DNA of 9,439 bases from an uncultured bacterium (GCA_903872555.1 CAIQLE010000115.1:1-9439), one strand, 5' to 3'; shown: positions 1 through 7,704, counted from the stretch's first letter. Numbers and translations: made by a program. The notes: a model not told the origin generated them from the sequence alone.

Positions 1-2336
1 ATAAATTCAAGAATTAGATCGTCAAGAAAATCTTTGTCTTTACTGACGTCTTCCAGATCAATCAAATTTCCAAGATTAAGAACCAGCTCATCTGCTTGTG
101 ATATTTTCAGAAACTTTTTTAAATGCATGGAATTTTCTAATCTTGAATCTCTGAATTTCTGAACCAGGGTAGTTAAGGTATGCAGAAATAAATTCACCTG
201 TATCGGTTTGGGTAAAAATTCATCCGCTCCGGCCTCGATACTTTCATTCCTGTCCTCAGGCGTCACATTCGCGGAGAACATGATGATAGGCGCGCGCCTC
301 AGTCCGCCCCGCATCAGTCTGTATATTCTGGCCACATCCGTGCCCGCCATTTTTGGCATATTCATATCGAGCACAATGGCATCAAATTCTTTTTTCTCAA
401 TTAAATCGAGTGCCTCTTCACCATCTCTGGCCAAAGTGCAGTGATGCCCGTCACGCTCCAGTATTTTTTGTATGACCTTACGATTGGTTGGATTGTCTTC
501 TGCGATTAATACGGCATAACTATCACCGATTTTATTTATCCGTATATCCGATACTTCAGATAAATAATTTTTGCTGCTTTGATTGACGTCTGTCTGGAAT
601 TCACGTTCTCTGTCAAGAACCAGAAAATGTGAATGCAATAGATTTAGCAAGGATTTATATTCATGCCACTCACCAAGCACTGAAAAAAATCCTGCTTTTT
701 CCGCCACCTGAATCAATATATCAGGCTCAATTTCTTCAGGCGCTAATAAGACCAGAGTCATCGATATGTGATTGCCCGCTTTATGTAAATCATGCACACG
801 TGATTTGAGTAAAGTCACATAATCCTCAATACTCAAATAATACGGCCAGGGTTCATCAAGAAATACCATCCGTATCGGAGATCCGTCTAGATTGGATTGC
901 TCAATTTTCTGTTTCCCAAGATTAAATGATTGAACCAATAACGGCGCTATGCCGGTGCACTCACTCACGTCAGTCAGCAATCGTGCATATTTTTCTTCTG
1001 GACTGATAATCAGGCACTGTGCGTGCCGAGGTAATTGATCCTGACTGTCGGGTTCATCAATGAAGGTGTATTCAATTTCAAACCAGAATTCGCTTCCCTC
1101 TCCTTGGCGGCTGCTAAATCCTATTTTGCCCTTCATTAATTCAACTAATTGCTTGCAGATGGTCGTTCCCAGTCCTGTGCCACCATAACGACGCGCCGTG
1201 GTTTCTTCTGCTTGTGTAAAGCTCTCAAAAATTCGGCTTTGCGCCTCTTGTGGAATACCTATGCCTGTATCTTTGACTGAAAATCTGATTTTGACCTGTG
1301 ACTCATTTTTATCCAGTGCTGAAATTTGCAAGGCAATTCTTCCCTGCTCAGTGAATTTCACAGAGTTTCCTATGAGATTGACTAAAATTTGCCGTAAATG
1401 ATGAGGATCGCCATAGATCATCCATGGCACATCACAAGCAACATGAATCATGAGTTCTATATTCAGCGGATCTATACGATAACGAAAAATAGCCAGTGTG
1501 CTGTGAACCAGGCGATAAAGATCAAATTTTGTATGCTCTATCGACATCTTCCCTGCTTCTATTTTCGAAAAATCAAGCACGTCCTCAATCTGGGATAGCA
1601 TGAGCTGAGATGTCGTTGTCATGCAATCGAGCATGTCAGACTGTTCACGATCTATGCGGGTACTTTTCATTAAATCGACCATGCCTATGATGGCGTTTAA
1701 TGGCGTTCGCAACTCATGGCTGACGGCGCAGATGAATTGTCGCTTTGCATTGTTAGCAGTTTCTGCATAATTTAAGGCCTTATACAAACGACCCACCAGG
1801 GTATTGAAATAGATGGAAATCATGAGCATGCCTACCCACAAACCCATGGAAAGGCCACGCTCCTTTGCCCAAAATGGCACCAGATAGATAGTCAGACCAA
1901 ATCCCAGCAGGGACAGAGTCAGGGCAAGTACAAGATATTTCTGTCCGAACCTAAAGCCGTAGCCAATGATGATCCAGAGATAGAAAAAATACAGAGGCGC
2001 AGAATGCCGGCCACCAATCAACAAAAGATAGGTCAATGTGCCCGCATCCAGAACGATCGCAATTAATCGTCTGAATTTCACATTGCCATGCTGATAGATG
2101 ATGCTGAGACTGATACCCAGGGAGGTTGCCAGAAATGCCGAAACAATGAATACGGCATTCAGATGGAAATTCGGGCCTGCTTCCCCTATGGAATAGCCTA
2201 AATATGCAAAATAATAAAGCAGCGAAGTGCCAAGAAAAATTCTGACTATCGATTGTTCCAGCTCACTATCACGACATTCTTTTGCATAATGGTAAATCGG
2301 CTGAAGAATGATGCTGACTGGATTTCGTTTTTTCAT
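1..2336 (-). CDS. RpfC-like hybrid sensor histidine kinase (3' end beyond window)
   Basis: The frame is open from ATG at 2336 to the left edge, giving 778 visible residues. It encodes a membrane hybrid histidine kinase that should autophosphorylate and pass phosphate His-Asp-His to a separate response regulator. Order: short cytoplasmic N-terminus with DSELEQ (residues 23-28); five or six hydrophobic segments (about 30-50, 59-81, 89-107, 112-128, 133-155, 161-180); HisKA with SHELRTPLN (His207); HATPase with N box (N320, N324), DTGIGI (356-361) and GGTGLG (385-390); a receiver-like segment (about 437-575) lacking the acidic pocket; a true receiver with E613/D614, phospho-acceptor D657, S688 and K710; then the start of a probable HPt domain, cut before its histidine. 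Layout, short N-terminus and receiver wording resemble RpfC, the DSF quorum-sensing kinase. The ligand is inferred and no partner gene is visible. No clear Shine-Dalgarno precedes the ATG. Codon use is AT-rich, with many ATA and TTA codons, unlike the neighbours. Another RpfC/BarA-type sensor is the main alternative. Confidence 0.9.
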   Translation of the reverse strand, partial: MKKRNPVSIILQPIYHYAKECRDSELEQSIVRIFLGTSLLYYFAYLGYSIGEAGPNFHLNAVFIVSAFLATSLGISLSIIYQHGNVKFRRLIAIVLDAGTLTYLLLIGGRHSAPLYFFYLWIIIGYGFRFGQKYLVLALTLSLLGFGLTIYLVPFWAKERGLSMGLWVGMLMISIYFNTLVGRLYKALNYAETANNAKRQFICAVSHELRTPLNAIIGMVDLMKSTRIDREQSDMLDCMTTTSQLMLSQIEDVLDFSKIEAGKMSIEHTKFDLYRLVHSTLAIFRYRIDPLNIELMIHVACDVPWMIYGDPHHLRQILVNLIGNSVKFTEQGRIALQISALDKNESQVKIRFSVKDTGIGIPQEAQSRIFESFTQAEETTARRYGGTGLGTTICKQLVELMKGKIGFSSRQGEGSEFWFEIEYTFIDEPDSQDQLPRHAQCLIISPEEKYARLLTDVSECTGIAPLLVQSFNLGKQKIEQSNLDGSPIRMVFLDEPWPYYLSIEDYVTLLKSRVHDLHKAGNHISMTLVLLAPEEIEPDILIQVAEKAGFFSVLGEWHEYKSLLNLLHSHFLVLDREREFQTDVNQSSKNYLSEVSDIRINKIGDSYAVLIAEDNPTNRKVIQKILERDGHHCTLARDGEEALDLIEKKEFDAIVLDMNMPKMAGTDVARIYRLMRGGLRRAPIIMFSANVTPEDRNESIEAGADEFLPKPIQVNLFLHTLTTLVQKFRDSRLENSMHLKKFLKISQADELVLNLGNLIDLEDVSKDKDFLDDLILEF

Positions 2337-2520
2337 GAATTGATTGTGACTTACATTGCATCTGCAAAATTCATCTCGCTCAACACTCAGCACTGATAAA
2401 TTGAATGCGAAAATTTTACATTCCAAACGACCGCATTCTGCACATCCATTAAAATTCACAATCCATTATTCTTTTAATGCATTGCATTGATTTACCCATG
2501 TACATTTAATCCTTAGCACA
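2337..2520 (-). other. Leader region upstream of the hybrid kinase gene
   Basis: This AT-rich gap lies between the dnaJ terminator and the kinase start and should hold the kinase promoter. I could not assign convincing -35 and -10 boxes; TAAAAT-like hexamers occur but lack a good partner. The octamer ATCCATTA occurs twice as a direct repeat (2444-2451 and 2461-2468), 17 bases apart start to start. The kinase frame also stays open upstream of its ATG, back to a stop at 2466-2468, with a possible GTG start at 2459. That extension would add 41 residues, five of them cysteines. Confidence 0.4.
2444..2468. repeat. Short direct repeat ATCCATTA upstream of the kinase
   Basis: Two identical octamers (2444-2451 and 2461-2468) sit about 110-130 bases upstream of the kinase ATG. 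The spacing of 17 bases is not a whole number of helical turns. In an AT-rich leader this may be chance; it could also be a regulator site. I do not recognise the motif. Confidence 0.3.
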
Positions 2521-2556
2521 AATAAAAAAGCCGCCAACCCTGAGGGTGGCGGCTTT
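2521..2556 (-). terminator. Rho-independent terminator of dnaJ
   Basis: On the minus strand a GC-rich stem (AAAGCCGCCA and CCC paired with GGG and TGGCGGCTTT, one bulged base, three-base loop) is followed directly by six T residues. It begins about 23 bases after the dnaJ stop. This is a textbook intrinsic terminator closing the grpE-dnaK-dnaJ cluster and separating it from the kinase gene. Read on the plus strand its T-run is weaker, and no plus-strand gene needs it. Confidence 0.93.
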
Positions 2557-2578
2557 ATTAAAAACCAACGCGATCGAC

Positions 2579-3721
2579 TTACTCGAAAAATTCCTTCACC
2601 TTGTCCATCCAGGATTTGCTTTGCGGACTATGCTTGGCACCACCGGCCAGTGTGAGTTTTTCAAATTCTTTCAGCAAGTCTTTTTGTTTATCGGTCAGCT
2701 TGATAGGTGTTTCTATCAACACATGGCAAAACAGATCGCCGGGAAAACCTGATCGCACACCTTTGATGCCCTTGCCACGCAAGCGGAAAGTTTTTCCCGT
2801 CTGCGTACCTTCAGGTACGGAGAATGAGACTTTGCCAGACAAGGTTGGAACTTCGATTTCACCACCCAAGGTAGCTTTGGCAAAGGTAATCGGCATTTCG
2901 CAATGCAGATCATCACCATCGCGCTGAAATACTGCATGCTGCTTGATATGGATTTCCACATACAAATCACCGGGCGGGCCGCCATTCATGCCGGGCTCAC
3001 CATTGCCGGTTGAGCGTATGCGCATGCCATCATCGATACCTGCAGGGATTTTGACTTCCAGTGTCTTGTTACGCTTGATACGGCCTGCGCCTGAACAGGC
3101 GGTGCAAGGCTCAGGTATGACTTTGCCTGCGCCATGACATTTCGGACAGGTCTGCTGAATGCTGAAAAAACCTTGCTGCATACGCACCTGCCCCTGACCA
3201 CCGCAAGTACCGCAAGTAGTGGGTGCAGTGCCGGGCTTGGCGCCACTGCCGTGACAGGTGTCGCATTCATCCCAGGAGGGAACGCGGATGGTGGTATCAA
3301 AACCGTGAGCGGCCTGCTCCAGTGAGATCTCCAGGTTGTAGCGCAAGTCTGCACCACGATAGACCTGCGGCCCCCCGCGCGAACGACCGCCACCATTACC
3401 GCCACCAAAGATGTCGCCAAAGATGTCACCAAAAGCATCCGAAAATCCACCTGCTCCCGCACCACCAAAGCCACCACCACCACCGCCCATATTCGGGTCG
3501 ACACCAGCATGACCATAGCGATCATAGGCATCACGTTTTTGTGGATCCGACAGCATCTCGTAGGCTTCTTTCGCCTCTTTGAATTTATCTTCGGCTTGCT
3601 TGCTGTCCGGGTTGCGGTCCGGATGATATTTCATCGCCAGCTTGCGATAAGCTTTCTTGATCTCTTCATCCGAGGCGTTTTTCGCCAGACCGAGTATTTC
3701 GTAAAAATCGCGTTTTGACAT
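2579..3721 (-). CDS. dnaJ: Chaperone protein DnaJ (Hsp40)
   Basis: This is the Hsp40 co-chaperone that binds unfolded proteins and stimulates DnaK ATP hydrolysis in the cytoplasm. The 380-residue product has the full class I layout: J domain at about 1-70 with HPD at 33-35; a glycine/phenylalanine-rich linker at about 70-120; four CxxCxGxG zinc-binding repeats ([32 protein letters not shown]) at about 145-215; then the two C-terminal substrate-binding domains and dimerisation end. Length matches the family. I chose ATG at 3721 because AGGA lies nine bases upstream and the product begins MSKRDFYE as usual. An in-frame TTG two codons upstream would leave only three bases to the same AGGA. The gene follows dnaK after a gap holding a strong hairpin, so it is probably expressed below dnaK by readthrough. 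A strong terminator follows it. Confidence 0.98.
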   Translation of the reverse strand: MSKRDFYEILGLAKNASDEEIKKAYRKLAMKYHPDRNPDSKQAEDKFKEAKEAYEMLSDPQKRDAYDRYGHAGVDPNMGGGGGGFGGAGAGGFSDAFGDIFGDIFGGGNGGGRSRGGPQVYRGADLRYNLEISLEQAAHGFDTTIRVPSWDECDTCHGSGAKPGTAPTTCGTCGGQGQVRMQQGFFSIQQTCPKCHGAGKVIPEPCTACSGAGRIKRNKTLEVKIPAGIDDGMRIRSTGNGEPGMNGGPPGDLYVEIHIKQHAVFQRDGDDLHCEMPITFAKATLGGEIEVPTLSGKVSFSVPEGTQTGKTFRLRGKGIKGVRSGFPGDLFCHVLIETPIKLTDKQKDLLKEFEKLTLAGGAKHSPQSKSWMDKVKEFFE

Positions 3722-3730
3722 CTTCAAGAG

Positions 3731-3734
3731 TCCT
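3731..3734 (-). promoter_or_regulatory. Ribosome binding site of dnaJ
   Basis: AGGA on the minus strand lies nine bases before the ATG at 3721. It supports that start over the TTG at 3727, which would be only three bases away. Confidence 0.7.
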
Positions 3735-3777
3735 GGCTACCTAGAGGATGATCAGCAAATGCCATTCATCCACATGC

Positions 3778-3818
3778 AAAAAACCGGGCAGGAGGCAAAA
3801 TTGCCGCTCCGGCCCGGT
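3778..3818 (-). terminator. Intercistronic terminator or attenuator between dnaK and dnaJ
   Basis: On the minus strand ACCGGGC pairs with GCCCGGT (7 bp). Inside this, GGAG pairs with CTCC and GCAA with TTGC, making a long, nearly continuous hairpin. It is followed at once by a run of T residues (complement of A at 3778-3783). This is the form of a rho-independent terminator, 38 bases after the dnaK stop and about 57 bases before the dnaJ start. No convincing promoter is visible between it and dnaJ, so it probably acts as a partial terminator or mRNA-stabilising 3' end that keeps dnaJ below dnaK. The structure is seen directly; its efficiency is inferred. Confidence 0.8.
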
Positions 3819-3855
3819 GGGGTCTGCGCAGCTCTCGCCGCAAGACAAAGTTTGA

Positions 3856-5808
3856 TTACTTGTCTTTTACTTCCTTGAAGTCCGCGTCGACGACGTCGTC
3901 TTCAGCGGGCTTAGCTCCGGCACCGGCACTTGCGTTGGCATGCTCGCCACCACCCGCAGCGGCGCCTTCGGCTGCTTGTTGCGCCTGCATGTCGGCATAC
4001 ATTTTCTCGCCTAGTTTCTGAGCAGAGGTCGACAATGCAGCTACCTTGGCATCGATCTCGGCCTTGTCGCTGCCTTTCAGTGCAGTTTCCAGGTCTTTGA
4101 TCGCAGCTTCAATTTTCTCTTTCTCACCCGCTTCCAGCTTGTCGCCATGTTCAGTCAGCGCTTTGCGGGTTGAGTGCACCAGAGCGTCACCCTGATTGTG
4201 CGCCTCAGCCACTTCTTTCAGGCGCTTGTCTTCTTCGGCATTAGCTTCGGCATCACGCACCATGCGCTGTATCTCTTCTTCGTTCAGACCCGAGTTGGCT
4301 TTGATGGTGATCTTGTTTTCCTTGCCGGTGGCTTTGTCCTTCGCGCCCACATGCAAGATACCGTTGGCATCAATATCGAAAGTCACTTCAATCTGCGGTG
4401 TGCCGCGTGAAGAAGGTGGAATACCTTCGAGGTTGAACTCACCCAGACCCTTGTTACCCGAAGCCATTTCACGCTCACCCTGATAGACCTTGATGGTCAC
4501 AGCAGGCTGATTATCTTCTGCGGTAGAAAACACCTGACTAAACTTGGTCGGGATGGTGGTGTTCTTCTTGATCATTTTGGTCATCACGCCGCCCAGGGTT
4601 TCGATACCCAGCGAGAGTGGTGTAACGTCCAGCAGCAGCAAGTCCTTGCGCTCACCTGAGAGCACCGAACCCTGAATGGCGGCACCGACAGCCACCGCCT
4701 CATCGGGATTGACGTCCTTGCGTGGCTCTTTACCAAAAAATTCTTTGACCTTCTCCTGCACCTTAGGCATACGCGTCATGCCACCGACCAGAATGATGTC
4801 GTCGATATCGCTGACTTTAACGCCGGCATCGGCAATCGCAGTGCGGCAGGGATCGATGGTCTTGGTGATCAGTTCTTCGACCAGCGACTCCAGTTTGGCG
4901 CGCGTCATCTTCAGGTTCAGGTGCATAGGAGCGCCGTTCGCCATCGCGATATACGGCTCATTGATTTCTGTCTGCTGGGATGAAGAGAGCTCAATCTTTG
5001 CGCGCTCAGCCGAAGCCTTGATGCGCTGCAGTGCGATAGGATCTTTCGACAGATCGATGCCATTGATCTTTTTAAATTCTTCAATGATGTGATCGATCAT
5101 GCGCTGATCAAAATCCTCACCGCCGAGGAAGGTATCGCCATTAGTTGACAGCACTTCGAACTGCATCTCGCCATCGACGTCAGCGATTTCAATGATGGAG
5201 ACGTCAAAGGTACCGCCGCCCAGATCATAGACAGCAATCTTGCGGTCGCCCTTGCCGCTCTTGTCCAGACCAAAGGCCAGTGCAGCTGCAGTCGGTTCGT
5301 TGATGATGCGCTTGACTTCCAGACCTGCGATGCGGCCGGCATCTTTGGTGGCCTGACGCTGAGCATCATTGAAGTAAGCCGGCACCGTGATGACGGCTTC
5401 GGTCACTTCTTCACCGAGATAATCTTCGGCGGTTTTTTTCATCTTGCGCAGCACTTCTGCAGAAATTTGCGGTGGCGCGAGTTTTTTGTCGCGCGCAGAA
5501 ACCCAGGCATCGCCATTGTCAGCCTTGATGATCTCGTAAGGCATCAGACCGATGTCTTTCTGCACTTCTTTCTCTTCAAACTTACGGCCGATCAGACGCT
5601 TGACGGCGTACAGGGTATTTTTTGGATTAGTAACTGCCTGACGCTTGGCAGGTGCGCCAACCAGAATTTCACCGTCTTCCTGATATGCAATGATAGAAGG
5701 CGTAGTACGCGCACCTTCTGAGTTTTCTATCACTTTAGGCTGGCCGCCTTCCATGATAGAGACGCAGGAATTGGTGGTTCCGAGGTCAATGCCTATGATT
5801 TTGCCCAT
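3856..5808 (-). CDS. dnaK: Chaperone protein DnaK (Hsp70)
   Basis: This is the ATP-driven Hsp70 chaperone that folds and protects proteins with DnaJ and GrpE in the cytoplasm, and in proteobacteria helps control sigma-32 levels. The 650-residue product is full length. The nucleotide-binding domain (about 1-385) has [10 protein letters not shown] at the start, the second phosphate motif [10 protein letters not shown] near 195-205 and the adenosine motif VGGMTRMP near 340. The hydrophobic linker ([12 protein letters not shown]) leads to the beta substrate-binding domain (about 394-505), the helical lid (about 506-605) and a glycine/alanine-rich tail ending in an acidic segment with DVVDADF. The start at 5808 is supported by AAGGGA seven bases upstream. 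The gene follows grpE after 90 bases. It is probably transcribed from the grpE heat-shock promoter and perhaps from a second sigma-32-like promoter just upstream. Confidence 0.99.
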   Translation of the reverse strand: MGKIIGIDLGTTNSCVSIMEGGQPKVIENSEGARTTPSIIAYQEDGEILVGAPAKRQAVTNPKNTLYAVKRLIGRKFEEKEVQKDIGLMPYEIIKADNGDAWVSARDKKLAPPQISAEVLRKMKKTAEDYLGEEVTEAVITVPAYFNDAQRQATKDAGRIAGLEVKRIINEPTAAALAFGLDKSGKGDRKIAVYDLGGGTFDVSIIEIADVDGEMQFEVLSTNGDTFLGGEDFDQRMIDHIIEEFKKINGIDLSKDPIALQRIKASAERAKIELSSSQQTEINEPYIAMANGAPMHLNLKMTRAKLESLVEELITKTIDPCRTAIADAGVKVSDIDDIILVGGMTRMPKVQEKVKEFFGKEPRKDVNPDEAVAVGAAIQGSVLSGERKDLLLLDVTPLSLGIETLGGVMTKMIKKNTTIPTKFSQVFSTAEDNQPAVTIKVYQGEREMASGNKGLGEFNLEGIPPSSRGTPQIEVTFDIDANGILHVGAKDKATGKENKITIKANSGLNEEEIQRMVRDAEANAEEDKRLKEVAEAHNQGDALVHSTRKALTEHGDKLEAGEKEKIEAAIKDLETALKGSDKAEIDAKVAALSTSAQKLGEKMYADMQAQQAAEGAAAGGGEHANASAGAGAKPAEDDVVDADFKEVKDK

Positions 5809-5857
5809 GATGATGTCCCTTCAAAACTAAAACTGATTAGATAACTGGTTGACCTGT

Positions 5858-5885
5858 ATGTGCGGTAAGGGCCTGAATTTTCAAG
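5858..5885 (-). promoter_or_regulatory. Candidate second sigma-32 promoter upstream of dnaK
   Basis: On the minus strand a perfect -35 heptamer CTTGAAA (5879-5885) is followed after 13 bases by CCGCACAT (5858-5865), which matches five of the seven defined positions of CCCCATNT. Spacing and the surrounding GCCTTGAAAA are identical to the strong promoter upstream of grpE. Transcription would start near 5850, about 40 bases before dnaK. The -35 box lies within a small imperfect hairpin (GGCCTGAA with TTCAAGGCC, 5870-5888) that has no T-run, so the sequence could instead serve as an RNA structure after grpE. Confidence 0.45.
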
Positions 5886-5898
5886 GCCTGCTGCGCAA

Positions 5899-6444
5899 CT
5901 ATTGCGATACGGTGACGAGCGCTGGCCGCAGCAGGCGATCCGAAATAACATAGCCCTTCTGCAGCACGGTCACAATCGTGTTGGCTTCCTGCTCTGAAGC
6001 CACCATGGAAATAGCCTGATGCTTCATCGGGTCCAGCTTTTCGCCGGGCTGCGGATTCAATTCGAGCAGGCGATTTTTTTCAAAAGCGGCCGACAGCTGT
6101 TTGAGCGTCATATCGACACCCTCTTTCAGCGACTCAATGGAAGGCGTTTCAATTTTCAGCGCCATTTCCAGACTGTCCTTCACGGGCAACAATGCTTCGG
6201 CGAAGGCCTCGACGGCAAACTTGTGGGCCTTGGCGATATCTTCCTGGGCGCGACGACGCACATTCTCAGCGTCGGCCTTGGCGCGCAGAAAAGCGTCCTT
6301 CATATCGCTGATCTCAGCCTGTGCTGCTGCCAGCTGTTGCGCGAGATCGGGTGCAGCCGTCTCTGCTGCAGGCAGGTCAGTGGCGGATGCTTCCTGCTCC
6401 GTACTGCCTGTAGGCTGGTTCATGTCGCTTTCTGCTTGACTCAT
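5899..6444 (-). CDS. grpE: Nucleotide exchange factor GrpE
   Basis: GrpE is the dimeric co-chaperone that opens the DnaK nucleotide-binding domain to release ADP; in E. coli it also acts as a thermosensor. The 181-residue product is of usual length. It has a low-complexity acidic N-terminus (about 1-35), a long heptad-rich helix (about 36-95, with [19 protein letters not shown]), a helical bundle, and the C-terminal beta-wing with the family signature from HQAISMV to [21 protein letters not shown] at 6444 is supported by GGAG five bases upstream. An internal ATG at codon 8 has no comparable site. The gene is first in the grpE-dnaK-dnaJ cluster, behind its own sigma-32 promoter and downstream of the hemH terminator. 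Confidence 0.98.
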   Translation of the reverse strand: MSQAESDMNQPTGSTEQEASATDLPAAETAAPDLAQQLAAAQAEISDMKDAFLRAKADAENVRRRAQEDIAKAHKFAVEAFAEALLPVKDSLEMALKIETPSIESLKEGVDMTLKQLSAAFEKNRLLELNPQPGEKLDPMKHQAISMVASEQEANTIVTVLQKGYVISDRLLRPALVTVSQ

Positions 6445-6487
6445 AAAATCTCCAACAAATTCAATAACTTAGAAAACATTGCAAGTC

Positions 6488-6515
6488 ATATGGGGATTAC
6501 CCCGGCCTTTTCAAG
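6488..6515 (-). promoter_or_regulatory. Sigma-32 (RpoH) heat-shock promoter of grpE-dnaK-dnaJ
   Basis: On the minus strand CTTGAAA (6509-6515), a 13-base spacer and CCCCATAT (6488-6495) match the proteobacterial sigma-32 consensus CTTGAAA-N13..17-CCCCATNT at every defined position. Transcription should begin near 6480, giving a leader of about 36 bases before the grpE ATG. No CIRCE repeat (TTAGCACTC, nine bases, GAGTGCTAA) is seen nearby, so control is probably by sigma-32 and not by HrcA. Confidence 0.88.
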
Positions 6516-6550
6516 GCAGGCGATGCGCCAAGACTGAAAAAACTTTGCTC

Positions 6551-6577
6551 AAAATACGAAGGGGGCCTGCGGCCCCC
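6551..6577 (-). terminator. Probable rho-independent terminator of hemH
   Basis: A perfect 7-bp stem (GGGGGCC with GGCCCCC) closes on a three-base loop, starting 27 bases after the hemH stop. On the minus strand it is followed by the T-rich but interrupted tract TTCGTATTTT. The stem is very stable and the T-run is moderate. It lies just before the grpE heat-shock promoter and would insulate that promoter from hemH transcription. Confidence 0.65.
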
Positions 6578-6603
6578 GGTCTGCGCTGCATGCCTTTGAC
6601 GGG

Positions 6604-7704
6604 TCAGTCAGACGAGCCCAGCTCGCGCGCGCGCTGCCGGCCAATGTCGGCATCGGCCTGACGAGCCGACTGTACGGCCTGTGTCACTGGCCAGCCACCT
6701 GTGTGCTGTTCGACCAGTCCTGCCATCGCTTCTATCCATGCCGTGTCCTCATTCAGGCAGGGAATGTAATGAAAAGCCTCACCACCCGCGGCCAGAAAAT
6801 CGTCTCTGGCTTCCATGGAAATTTCTTCCAGAGTCTCCAGACAGTCGCTTGTAAAGCCAGGGCACATGACATCGACACGCTTGACGCCTTCATGCGCCAT
6901 CTTCTCCAGGGTCGGTGCTGTGTAAGGCTGCAACCATTCGGCTTTGCCGAAACGCGACTGAAACGTGACCAGATATTCATCCTTGCTGATGCCCAGCTGA
7001 GTCGCCACCAGACGCGCTGTTTTATAACACTCGCAATGATAAGGATCGCCCAACAAGAGGGTGCGCTTAGGCACACCATGAAAACTCATCACCAGTTTGT
7101 CTGGTCGGCCATGCTGCGCCCAGTGCGCCTGCACTGAAGCAGCGAGTGCATTGATGTAGCCTTCGTGATCATGATAATGCTTGATCATGCGCAGTTCGGG
7201 CGCATTGCGCACTTTGGTGTAATGGGAAAACACGACATCAAAAATCGATGCCGTCGTCGTCGCTGAGTATTGAGGATAGGCCGGCAGCACCAGTATGCGG
7301 TCGCAGCCTTCTGCCTTCAGTTGGTCCAGCACGGAAGCCAGTGCAGGGCTGCCGTAACGCATGGCATACACCACACGGATCGCCTGACCGCGCGCATCCA
7401 GCGCCTGCTGTAAATGCTGCGCCTGTCGCTCGGTGTGTATCTTCAGTGGCGAACCTTCAGCAGTCCAGATCGAGGCATATTTGTGTGCCGACTGGCTCGC
7501 GCGAAAAGGCAGGATGATGCCGTTTAAGATCAGCCACCAGATGATGCGCGGAATTTCAACAACACGCGGATCAGAAAGAAATTCTTTCAGATATCTGCGC
7601 ACCGCTTTGGGTGTAGGGGCATCGGGCGTTCCCAGATTGGCCAGTACAACAGCGGTCTGACTGACGGTTCCGTGACGATACGAGGGTTCCTTATTGAAGC
7701 CCAT
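6604..7704 (-). CDS. hemH: Ferrochelatase (protoheme ferro-lyase)
   Basis: This enzyme inserts Fe2+ into protoporphyrin IX, the last step of protoheme synthesis, at or near the inner face of the cytoplasmic membrane. The 366-residue product carries the family blocks in order: VLANLGTPDAP (19-30), GSPLKIHTERQA (84-95), MRYGSP (115-120), PAYPQYSATTTAS (141-153), SFHGVPKR (207-214, with His209 as the expected metal-insertion histidine), the conserved GDPYHCECYKTA (219-230), TFQSRFG (247-253) and CPGFTSDCLETLEE (281-294, with Glu290 as the expected catalytic acid). The start is ATG at 7704, with AGAAAGG nine bases upstream. The frame stays open to 7884, but that extension overlaps the recN 3' end in another frame and does not resemble the family. 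The gene sits 82 bases after recN and ends at a hairpin before the grpE promoter, so it is probably separate from the heat-shock cluster. Confidence 0.98.
   Translation of the reverse strand: MGFNKEPSYRHGTVSQTAVVLANLGTPDAPTPKAVRRYLKEFLSDPRVVEIPRIIWWLILNGIILPFRASQSAHKYASIWTAEGSPLKIHTERQAQHLQQALDARGQAIRVVYAMRYGSPALASVLDQLKAEGCDRILVLPAYPQYSATTTASIFDVVFSHYTKVRNAPELRMIKHYHDHEGYINALAASVQAHWAQHGRPDKLVMSFHGVPKRTLLLGDPYHCECYKTARLVATQLGISKDEYLVTFQSRFGKAEWLQPYTAPTLEKMAHEGVKRVDVMCPGFTSDCLETLEEISMEARDDFLAAGGEAFHYIPCLNEDTAWIEAMAGLVEQHTGGWPVTQAVQSARQADADIGRQRARELGSSD

Noticed and set aside
208..1598. Short plus-strand open frames at 208-444, 1198-1401 and 1398-1598
   Set aside because: All are shadows of the minus-strand kinase frame, which is continuously open and rich in recognisable motifs.
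3360..3490. Simple-sequence repeat rich in ACC/GCC triplets
   Set aside because: It is the glycine-rich linker of DnaJ, expected in this family, with no sign of a contingency repeat.
3223..3582. Plus-strand histidine-rich open frame of 119 residues within dnaJ
   Set aside because: It is antisense to the glycine-rich linker and zinc-finger codons of dnaJ. Its His and Arg richness comes from reading glycine codons in reverse.
3722..3727. TTG at 3727 as the dnaJ start
   Set aside because: It lies only three bases from AGGA, while ATG at 3721 has nine-base spacing and gives the usual MSKRDFYE start.
3842..3866. Inverted repeat AAGACAA/TTGTCTT across the dnaK stop
   Set aside because: It is a short AT-rich stem with an 11-base loop, partly within coding sequence and without a T-run. 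The strong hairpin at 3783-3818 is the better structure.
6445..6603. CIRCE (HrcA) operator upstream of grpE
   Set aside because: I looked for TTAGCACTC and its inverted partner and found neither. The sigma-32 promoter explains heat control.
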